Positions 55,428 to 64,000 of a stretch of DNA of 64,000 bases are shown here, one piece after another. The stretch lies in assembly GCF_014529535.1 (NCBI RefSeq), contig NW_023503751.1, positions 1,844,614-1,908,613 on the forward strand, in the 5' to 3' direction. This DNA is from Bradysia coprophila. Taxonomy: Eukaryota; Arthropoda; Insecta; Diptera; Sciaridae. Position 1 is the stretch's first letter; the number at the start of each line of letters is the position of its first letter. The position numbers and the translations under genes were made by a program. The notes beneath the pieces were generated by a model that did not search any database, was not told the origin of the DNA, and worked only from the letters and a program-made list of their open reading frames with translations.

Positions 55428-56475
55428 TTAATCAAATTTTTCATCGTCGAACCATAACTTCAACTCTTCGGCAGCAGAATTGCTTGGATTACGCCAAAAC
55501 AATGTGCGTGCGGCACAAGTAATTGTTCGTGATTCATTGTAGTCATGCACGACGCCATTGTGAATTATTATTGGGATTTCTTCGGAATCAAATTCGTCAT
55601 ATTCCTCTCCCCACAGCGTCAAGATTATACATTCTTTGCTCTTATCTGTTATAGTCACATCACGTTTCACTTTATTGTCTCCAATAATTTCTTTCCCCCA
55701 ATTCTTAACGATGATACCAATGACATCTGCGAAAAATTTACATTGAATATGGGAAATCATGCCTAACAAGTCAAATTTTACCGCATTTCGAATTTGGTTC
55801 CAAATTTTTAATTCCGTCGATTGGTACGAAATTAAACTTCAGTTCGCTAATTATATTATCATCAAGGGCTTCGATTTTGGAACTTCCCAATAAACAAATA
55901 TATTTTCCGTTTCCAAGGAATAGCGGAAAATTACTATCCTCTTTTTTAACATTGAAATTCGTCAATTCGAAGGTGCGATTGAACTAAAAGAAATGAATGA
56001 CTTATTCTGCCACAAAAAATATAAAGAATTGACTACTTCAATTAGATCAAAAAAAGAAGCAGTTTCTTCTGGGAACACAGTCACTTGTATTTCACCATCT
56101 GGATCAGCAATATGGAAATTAAACATATCGCCATTCTTAGACGATCTCTTTCCAGATTTAAATGACACTCGGAATCGAATTGGTCGATTGAAACTAAATC
56201 AATTTGTGGATACAATTAGAAGAAAAAAGTTAAATTATAACTAACCACATTCCGAAGTTAAGTTCGGATATAGAAATTGCACCGACAACGGCATCACTTT
56301 CAGTTTTTTTCCAAAAGTTGAAATCATATTTTGAGCTGTGTTTGGCTCGCTTTGCAAGATTCGAGGTCAAGATTGGCTCCTTTTCAACATTTGTGGTCAA
56401 CATTGATTCCTCGGTTTTAATGCGTTGAGTTTTTTTAACTGCTTTTCCCTTACCTTCGGATGAACGCATCGCCAT
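55428..56475 (-). CDS. RPA70-like ssDNA-binding protein with two OB folds only, four exons
   Basis: Exons 56246-56475, 56037-56193, 55782-55983, 55428-55726; introns of 52, 53 and 55 bases, all in phase, give 295 aa. After a basic N-terminus, ISISELNFG and RVSFKSGKRSSKNGDMF with DPDGEIQVTVFPEE and FFDLIE match OB fold A of replication protein A large subunit; FELTNF, KFNFVPIDGIKNLE finish it. DVIGIIVKNWGKE, KRDVTITDKS, LTLWGEEYDEFD and ELKLWFD match OB fold B. The RPA70 N-terminal protein-interaction fold and the zinc-containing C-terminal fold needed for trimerisation are absent; the protein ends right after fold B. The second intron removes the end of one strand of fold A; retention or a frameshift there is the alternative reading. 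Expected to bind ssDNA, not to replace RPA70. All introns are similar in size, suggesting a working gene. Confidence 0.8.
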
Positions 56476-56499
56476 TGCTTTAATTAAAATTCTTAAAAA

Positions 56500-56985
56500 T
56501 AAAAAATAGGACTCATAAACTAGGTACTCTTATGTTGATAGTTAGCTAATTCAAGCTAATTAACTATAAAGATAATATTAAACTATCAGCGTTATACCTA
56601 AATGCTGATATTCACTTGGAATGTAAAACTGACTACGTTGATAGTTCACTATTACTGTTCTCGATTATAAGTAACAATTGTGTCTTCGATTATCAAAATC
56701 TTGACACTCCATACAGTTTACCACTCGCTCAAATGATATTTGATTATCCAGTCGATAATTTTCGATGATTTTGCCTTCTTTAATATCGATGATAGTCCGT
56801 ACAATTAAACGTCTGTGCAACAACTGATGGAATTATATCCAATGCTTGCCTATTTATTACAATAATATTTGATAATTGATAATTGATAATTGATATCAAT
56901 TGATAATTGATAATTGATAATCATTATCAAGTTGAGATTTAAATACCAAATTGATAATTGAGTATCAAATTGATAATAATCTTCT
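56500..56985. promoter_or_regulatory. TGATAA-rich upstream region of the RPA-like gene
   Basis: From 56866 to 56980, TTGATAATTGATAATTGATA and variants run almost without a break, with further sites at 56690-56760. Same motif class as at 50.4, 51.95 and 54.65 kb. Confidence 0.45.
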
Positions 56986-56989
56986 TTAT

Positions 56990-57988
56990 TATTTTGTATT
57001 CTTCATAATCAATATAATTATTCGACGTATATTGATGAAATTCTTAACTTAATATAAATACATCCAATGCATGCAAAATGCTTCAACAAAATGCTGAATG
57101 TATATAAATATGCAATATTGATGTGTCATAATGAATTATCATATCGGCAGATAATTGAATATCAAAAATTTTATATAAAGCCGATTAGCTTTAATGAGAA
57201 AAATGCGAAAACTTTGTCACTTTGCAAAAGTTCCGGGGATAACACTAAAGAAAAATCGAATGAAAAAAAAATTGCCATTATTGTCGCGAAGATTCCATTT
57301 CATCAACCATGCCTCATAAAACAACAATGAGTCCTATGGACAATATAGTTAAAAGTGTTTCTCGTCCGAAGGAAAAAATTAAATGTCATTATTGTTGCGA
57401 GTATCCTGTTTTCCCAACTATGGTACCAGTTAATACAACCACATCCAAGATAGATGCAAATACCAAATAATTATAACGTGAAATGAGTCGTATCCGCCAT
57501 TGATTATCTATTTCTGTATTAGTACAATAACTCATCAATTTATTGGTAATAAATGATTTCTGCACATACGACTTTGAATATAATCTGGGAAAGAGCGCTC
57601 TATCGCATGCATAGATGGTAAAAATAGTATCATTTAATGTTAGTAAGTGAATCATGAAAGTAATAACATTTCTTGTGTATGTATCTTTCAATTCCTAAAT
57701 ACTACGTGAGATTCATCACAGTGTGACCACACACTACCCCTCAAGTATGCACACCTCTTCTACCACTAAATTGTTCCACTTTATTTCTTTCTTCTAGCGT
57801 AAACTTCCTTAACATTTTTAAGGATATTACAATATATTTATACTTTTCGTTCACTAATTGTTTTGACATTTTCATACGAGAGGCTCGCTTATCATCTATA
57901 ATTTTTGTAATGCAACTTCCATGCCTTGCATTGGTTATTCTCATTTTATATATTGGGAATGGAATTTCGTCACAGCTTCCCTTCATAT

Positions 57989-57990
<2 letters not shown>
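56990..57990. other. no supported gene
   Basis: A plus-strand frame (57067-57330) and a minus-strand frame (57389-57691, with one hydrophobic stretch near YLVFASILDVVVLTGTIV) exist but have no recognised domain. A block with TGCCATTATTGTCGCGA is imperfectly repeated at about 57275 and 57385. Confidence 0.3.

Positions 57991-58055
<65 letters not shown>
57991..58055 (-). other. 65-base poly(T), probable poly(A) tail of the minus-strand retrotransposon
   Basis: An uninterrupted T run on the plus strand, 114 bases beyond the stop of the RLE element on the minus strand, in the place expected for its 3' tail. Length is at risk of assembly or sequencing error. Confidence 0.7.
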
Positions 58056-58057
<2 letters not shown>

Positions 58058-58169
58058 TCATACGCAATTTTTATTTAGTAATCAATTCAAATTTTCTACA
58101 TAAATATCATCATGAAAAATGTACAGTTAAAATATCACAGGAAAAATGAACGGTTTTAGAACAAAAGTA

Positions 58170-60330
58170 TCACAAGAAATAATTCGTATCACGTCCCTCA
58201 CCGAACGTATCTCTAATGCAAATTGAATTTCCTCTTTGAATCGCGATGGACACCCTCTGCATCAAATAATCCAGGGAACGTGGTTCGCCAGTGTTTTTCG
58301 TCATCATTTTGCCCAACTTCTTTAGGAAAATTGATGTCTCTGGCCCGGTAGCTCCAAAGGTTTCGAATGCGAGAGGCGTAAAATTGTAGTTCGTTTTCAA
58401 GTCGATGTAGTTGTTATGTTTGTTTCGCTCCGCTTGGTCTGCCGCTGCCCCACTAGTTACCGATGACGCGTTCAAGTAAGTTGCCGCAACGGTATTCACA
58501 ACGGTCACGTCCCAAATTAATGGCCTGCCGCGGCTCCATGGATAGCTGGTTATGCCGTCCGGACGTTTGCCATCACGTCTAGAAAGACCGTAAGGCTCGG
58601 TGTTGTTGGGAACTCCGGCGGAAGAGAAGGCCATCGAAAAAGTGTTGTTGATTTCACCATGGCGTGGGTATTTCCCTTTGGATTTGTTGCATGAAAGAGC
58701 GTGGTAACCTTTTGAATCGGCAATTTCCCCGCAAACACAACGATGAGGCTCGCACACATCATTGCCACAACGAAGCGCCACTGCAATCCTTGCCGAATTG
58801 TTATCGAGTAGTAGTCCTAGTTGGGGAGAAGGAACTGCCTGGAGCCACTTAGAAGATGTTTTGGTGGATGACGCCAGCAGTCTAGCCCTATCTATTGGAC
58901 CACTAGACAACAGCAATTCGTTGAAAATGGACTTAGATCGTATATCGTCCCATGCACTCTGGAACTTAGTTGAATTTTCTTCGGCTGGTAACCACTCGTT
59001 AGGATATTCGCTGATCAATGATGTGATGTGTTGGTCGATAATTTGTAGATTAGAGTTTGCCAGTATGATGTTAGACAGTTCCTCTGATTGAAACAATGAT
59101 GAGAAATAAGCTGAGTGAGCCAAATCCGTTGTCCTTCTCAAACCGAGCCCCGCCATTGACATTGGGAGAGTGGCTTGGGTCCACGACGTATCGCTGAATT
59201 TGTTGTTGGTGATGGATTCGGTGATATGGCGATAAAAATTGTCAATTTCCTCTAACTTTGCCGGATGTAGAAACGATGGAGTCGTACGCAGCAAATACTG
59301 GAATCTTGGGGAAGCCAAAGAACATCGTAAAATTCGCAGAGCCGGGTGAATGTCCAGTAAAGGGAGGCGCTTGCACATAACTTTCACCGATTCGAGACAC
59401 TTTGACAGCGAGTCGTTGATGCCTTCGTCCAGTATCGGTGCACCCAGCAGTGTAAACGACGAGTCATCCAGAACTTTAATGCCCGGCAACAAGATGTTCA
59501 GCTCGTTTAGCATATCATCTTTGGCTTCTGGCGTGGTGTTGATGAAGTAAACTTCACACTTTACAGGGTTCAATGTTAAACCTGATTCCGTGGAGAAAGC
59601 TAGTACTCGCCGAATGTCCTCCAATACTGCGTTAAACGTGTCACCAATCACGCCGTCATCCAGGAACCACGAATTGAGGGTAGATTTTAGAGAATGAGTC
59701 AGGCGTCTCAACCCGATGCTGAAAGCTGCTGGAGCGCAAGGATCCCCTTGCTGGGTGCCTCTTTTTGATGAAATGATAGCGTCCCCGAAAAATAGGCTGC
59801 TTGGGAAACGATAAGCCTGATGCAGCATTGGGTAAAGTGATGGCGCGGTTGTTTTGATTTCCTGCAGCAAAAATTTCCTCAGTAATTCGTTGAATGCGTT
59901 CCGGTAGTCGAACTTTATTATTGCAGTCGGATTGGGATGATGGCCCCGAGCGAAGGCTCGCACAGCGTGGACTATTGCTTCTGAACCTCCGGGCACGCCG
60001 AAACCGTTTTGAATAGGGCGGAGCAATTGTGAAAGGGGTTCCTTCACCGCGAAACATCCAATCTTGCCGGCCAACCGGCGCCAAACCAAACCAATAGCAA
60101 TCGGTCTGAGGTCTCCATTGTCTTTTGCTAGCGCGATTAGTGAAGCGCCATAGAAAATCGGAAGGATGTCATTGTATATCTCACCTGATCTGATGAGGTT
60201 GACTAATTTCGCCATCGCAGCCGTTAAGTTCCCACCTGCGTCACCACAGGAAAAGGAAATCAAATCCTTGAGGTGGCGTGGCCTTAATCCATCGATACCC
60301 CCGGATATATGGCCTATTTTTGAGAGAATG
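58170..60330 (-). pseudogene. RLE non-LTR retrotransposon, long open frame, 5'-truncated
   Basis: About 715 codons are open with no stop. Order: GGIDGLRPRHLKDL (fingers), DNGDLRPIAIGLVWRR, IIKFDYRNAFNEL (motif A), KRGTQQGDPCAPAAFS, WFLDDGVIGD (catalytic Asp pair), GLTLNPVKCEVYF, then a long linker, a knuckle (CEPHRCVCG, HALSC) and the restriction-like endonuclease (DGKRPDG, LIWDVTVV, ERNKHNNY) and a C-terminal region (LDYLMQRVSIAIQRG). N-terminal zinc-finger/Myb-type DNA-binding parts expected in such elements are missing; similarity seems to begin near 60310, so the 5' end is cut. All RT and endonuclease residues remain, so it is a recent but incomplete copy. Clade (R2, NeSL, Utopia, other) was not decided. 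Confidence 0.82.
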
Positions 60331-60334
60331 CATT

Positions 60335-61060
60335 GACGTTGAGAATGCACTCTCGAGAGTGTGATGAATTTGGCTTCATGTGTAAAGTATTGACAATGCA
60401 AGAATCAAAATACGGCCATGAGCTAAGATCCTTAAATATTGTCCGTCGTTTGTTCATTGCATATACACAAAATGCGTACCGAATCTTACGATTTGTCCAT
60501 ACAGAATAATTATTTTTTACCATACAAAATTCTTGACCTATCCACCTCAAATCTACGTCAATTGTGTACAATGCTCAATTAATTCAACGTTGCAACGCTA
60601 AATTGATTACATTTGTATCGATTTTCATGATTTGTGTGTTTGTTTTTAAAGGTCGGGATGAATTCCTTATCAAAAGAAATATCGGGTTCCCAAATGTTAG
60701 AATTTAAAAAAAAAATTGAAGTAGTAGAATCACAGAATGAAAATGACTAAATGAGAAGTTTTTCATCAATGTTTTTCACTGTGTATTTGTGGGTCTACCT
60801 ATCCCTAAAAATCCCTTTAGGGGTGCGCTAGATTGTGTCAGAAAAAATATTAAAAGAAAGGATTTGGCTAGAACTTTTAGTTTGACTAGGATCTCATCAA
60901 AAATTTTCGCTCCGCTCGCTCCCAATTACAATTATTCGCTAGATGATATTTATCTTCCAAATTTTCTTCAACTTATGCAGACACGACCTACCGTCTGGCG
61001 ATGTATTCTTCATACGGCCCTTAATTCAACTTCAATTCAATCAAAATTTAGAATTTTTTC
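60335..61060. other. no supported gene
   Basis: A plus-strand frame of 104 codons from 60789 starts at GTG and has no recognised domain. A TTTATT at 61063-61068 can serve as the polyadenylation signal (AATAAA, minus strand) of the kinase gene that follows. Confidence 0.35.
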
Positions 61061-61180
61061 TGTTTATTATCAACGATTAACAAGTGTTATGAAATGGTTA
61101 TGAAAACATTATATACAAGGTTTAAAAACAAAGGAACAATCAATTGTTATACGAAAGGGATATAGGTGTAGCTCTATGAA

Positions 61181-62948
61181 TTAACGATTTTTTTTCGGTA
61201 GGTGTTTCGCAAAATGATAGCGGAACGGCTGCGCCGACCAATTAACATTGACGTCCTTCACACCTCTGTACTTTTCTCTCGTCTTGATCAGTTTACGGCA
61301 CGCACAGCATCGAATGTGGAAGAACGACTGAAACCAAACTATTTGTGAGCTTCTCGCCAATGTTGTTTTTTGAATGTATTTCTTCATTTCGTCTTTCAGC
61401 AGACACAGTCCAGCCCGTAATTTCTGAAATTATGAAAATCATTATGAGGCATGATGAATGAAGTGATTTTTGAAACATGAATTTGAATGGAACTCACCTT
61501 GTTGCTGATCTTCTTGTTTTCATTGAAATCCATTCCAGTGCGGTCCACTAAAAATTCGTCAGCGGAAACAACCGGTTCATCATCGGACACGGTCTGCTCG
61601 TAACAGGAAATCTCCATCTTTTCGAAAGTTGCAGTTTTTTGTGTTGCAATGTCCTGTTACAATTATAGCACATTCAATTTAAATTGAGAACCTAACCATA
61701 ATAAAATTTAGAAATTAATGACTCACAAATGACTGGATAACAGGAACATCAATGACAATTACATTGGATCCACTCCCATACAGCTCGTTTTTCTGTGAAC
61801 CGATACTTTGCATGGACGTTGAAGTCACTTGTGCCTGCAATAAGACAAATGTACGAATCTATTACTTCACGCACGCTAAAAATGCCGATTTTTAGACCCC
61901 CCCTCCCCCTTGCACGCGAAAATACATGGAATAAAAATTCAAAATGTATGAAGCGCACTCTTTCGTCTGACCCCCCTCCTCCTTCGACAGCGTGCGCACT
62001 ATTTGAATGACCCCTTAAAATGTAATATTGACTCACAGTGGTCTCTGGCGGCGGCATCATAATCGAAAGTTCTGCCTCAATTGCCTGCCAGTCGATGTTA
62101 CTATCGATCCAGGACGTCTGCGTGCCGGCATTTATAGTAGTGCACAGTGTGGGCTCCTACAATTTCATAAGAAAATTACTTTGCAGGCTATGAATCTGTC
62201 AATAATTTTTAAAGGGGTGACTCACCTCCAAACCTGTGACTTTCCCGAAAAAATATTGATTGTCGATGAACTCTATGTCGCCGACGTTCGGAATTATGAC
62301 AGTGTCCTTCGAATATGTTCCTCTCGCCACGTTCACGAATGGACGGATGAACTGATGATTGAGCACTGTGGAATGATCCAACCGGTGTTCCATGATGCAT
62401 AATGTCGAATGTATAAACAAGCATCCGTTAGCCGGGACTTCCGGCATTCGATACTGCAATGCCATTGTGTTTGTTTTGATTTCGTTTTCGATGACACCGA
62501 ATGGATGAATTCCTGCGGTCATCATAACGTAAATGATACCAACCACAAAATAGTCGACGCGCTCGTCCCACAGGCCATTCTGGATAAGTTGTTCGGGGGC
62601 CTGGTAGTCCACTGTGCCCCAAACGTTGTTGTAAAACCGACCAGGTTCGATGGGCAGACTCATGCCAAAATCTGCTAACTGAGCACGCATTCGACCATTC
62701 AGTAAAACATTTTCGGGTTTCATGTCGCCATGTATTATTGACATCGAATGCAAATGATGAAGCCCAATGCACATATCCACAATAATCTGTTGCGCTTGCT
62801 CCACCGGAATATTGTCTGGTCGACTGTTCATGTAATCCAGTAAGCTGCCGTTTTGCTGGTATTCCATAACCATCCAGATAGTTACTTGGTTCACGATGAC
62901 TCCATACAATTGTGAAAGGAATTTTTCACCTTTCACTTTTCGCAAGTT
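61181..62948 (-). CDS. protein kinase, last five exons, 5' end not found
   Basis: Exons 62226-62948, 62037-62156, 61727-61834, 61498-61653 and 61181-61423; all junctions are phase 0, most donors read GTGAGT, and the sum is 449 codons plus stop. The first holds the kinase C-lobe: MVMEYQQNGSLLDYM (hinge), SIIHGDMKPENVLL (catalytic loop, Ser/Thr type with HGD replacing HRD; Asp, Lys and Asn kept), LADFGMSLPI (metal-binding DFG), GTVDYQAPEQL (activation segment end) and DYFVVGIIYVMMTAG. The Gly-rich loop and the ATP Lys should lie in upstream exons; none is visible up to the right edge. The tail has VSDDEPVVSADEFLVD, Ser/Thr-rich linkers, and a last exon with HIRCCACRKL. Subfamily not recognised. 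Confidence 0.82.
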
Positions 62949-63119
62949 CTGAAGAGAAATAGTAAAAATTGTAGCGAAGGTATTAAAGGTGCAGGCAGAC
63001 CAAAATTCAACTATCAATATCAGTTAGAAAAAGCAAAACTGTGGTCTCTTGGAGAGCTCTTAAAGGAAGTTGAATTTTGCTCTTCGTGCACATTAAGAAG
63101 TTTCAGTTTTTCAATGGTT

Positions 63120-63228
63120 AATGAAGGGTTAATGAATGGAATAGTTGAATAATGAATGGAATAGTAATGAATGGAATAGTAATGAATGGAATAGTAATGA
63201 ATGGAATAGTAATGAATGGAATAGTTGC
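63120..63228. repeat. 15-bp minisatellite (AATGGAATAGTAATG)
   Basis: Six to seven units, near-perfect, within what is probably an intron or 5' flank of the kinase gene. Confidence 0.85.
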
Positions 63229-63229
63229 A

Positions 63230-64000
63230 TTATAATCAGAGTGAATCGTAATTTTGTTCATGATTTGTTGAGCGAACACAGAGTTTGTAAATCGGGCTTG
63301 TGTTTGTAATGATACTACACTCAAACGTAATATTTGGAGTGAAACTAGTCTTCATGTGGGTTCGCTACCCATTCAATAACTCTACACTTCATTCCACCAA
63401 CTCAAATGGTACTCAGATGGACCGTTGCCATTGAGTAAACATTGGAGTCACATTCATTGGAGTCAATTGAATAAACGTTGGAATCACATTTCAGGTACGC
63501 ATGAAAGCAAAAATACCATTCTGTGTGGACGTGACAAAGAGTTCATTTGAAAATCGACATTAATCGGAAAGAAAGGATATGTTGAGTTTGTGAACGTAGG
63601 ACCGGTCGAAGAGGCGTGATCTGCTAGGAGATAATTGCGGAGGTCCTAATCGCGATCCCAACTCTTCCCAGCGTGTAAGCCTATGTAAAAACCAGATCCG
63701 CTATTGAAGTGAAAATGACCGCGAGACAGTGAGACCGTTCAGACATCGGTCTGATGCTTACGGCGTTAAATGTGAATGGATCGGAAGATTTTTTAATAAC
63801 TAAAATAAAAGACGTCGAATGCGTTAGATGTGAACAGGTCACTAAGTCCTTCATCGTTTTTTAGGATGTTGCAGCAGCGCTATCTTCTTAACGGTATTTA
63901 TACTGAGTTATAGACTCAAACTCATTTATGTTTATGTCACGAGAGATGAATTTTGATTGATCTATGATATTTTGTTCTAAATTTTTGAACTTTGTTCATG
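63230..64000. other. no supported gene
   Basis: No kinase N-lobe motif (GxGxxG or the ATP Lys) in either orientation. The 63360-63500 part has several imperfect copies of CATTGGAGTCA or ATTGGAGTCACATT. Nothing else seen. Confidence 0.3.

Noticed and set aside
57389..57691. 100-codon minus-strand frame with one hydrophobic segment
   Set aside because: No domain, splice support or promoter; kept only as a note in the spacer entry.
58664..59550. Plus-strand frames opposite the RLE retrotransposon
   Set aside because: Antisense shadows of a frame with clear RT and endonuclease motifs.
60789..61103. 104-codon plus-strand frame
   Set aside because: Begins at GTG, no ATG, no domain, and lies opposite the likely 3' UTR of the kinase gene.

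Overview
The window looks like nuclear DNA of an insect, most likely a fly (Diptera). The supporting signs are a DUF1091 secreted-protein gene (a family best known from flies), introns of about 50-70 bases, an AT-rich background, a TATA box paired with a TCAGT initiator, and a dense load of non-LTR, LTR and hAT elements. 'Lower Diptera' would be a guess. Real host genes cover only a small part; most of the rest is nested transposable elements and simple or higher-order repeats.

Layout. 1-987 (-): the first two coding exons of an alpha-1,6-fucosyltransferase (FUT8/FucT6); the rest lies beyond the left edge. 1.8-14.5 kb: a repeat island with a tRNA-derived SINE, a 12-bp-TIR element carrying a 5S rRNA-derived piece, an LTR, several copies of one modular family recognised by AGCCCCGTACGAAGTAC ends, a hAT palindrome with 8-bp target duplications, and a 145-bp tandem array with a 580-bp higher-order period. 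15-20.5 kb: minisatellite, a non-LTR retrotransposon fragment with a restriction-like endonuclease (RLE), split by an element with 6-bp target duplications, and degenerate minus-strand exons. 22.1-23.1 kb (+): a two-exon gene for a secreted protein built of TLPGTP repeats. 23.4-34.5 kb: hAT and foldback elements and a broken Gypsy element cut by two later insertions. 35.2-35.8 kb (+): a two-exon DUF1091 gene. 36-45 kb: more nested elements, LTR/primer-site remnants, an RLE fragment, an APE endonuclease fragment. 46.0-49.05 kb (+): an apparently full-length RTE-type element with an intact reading frame and a 12-bp target duplication, sitting in a dead Tc1/mariner transposase.

50.5-56.5 kb (-): three small same-strand genes separated by spacers rich in TGATAA/TTATCA. 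They encode a protein with a QCTA motif, a three-exon RG/RGG protein (256 aa) and a four-exon RPA70-like single-stranded-DNA-binding protein (295 aa) that keeps OB folds A and B but lacks both the N-terminal and the zinc-binding C-terminal OB domains. This is the least ordinary gene group here. 58.0-60.3 kb (-): another RLE retrotransposon copy next to a 65-T run. 61.2-62.9 kb (-): the last five exons of a Ser/Thr-type protein kinase with HGD in place of HRD; its N-lobe exons are not visible.

For several insertions the uninterrupted target is present elsewhere in the window, so their boundaries and target duplications can be read directly.
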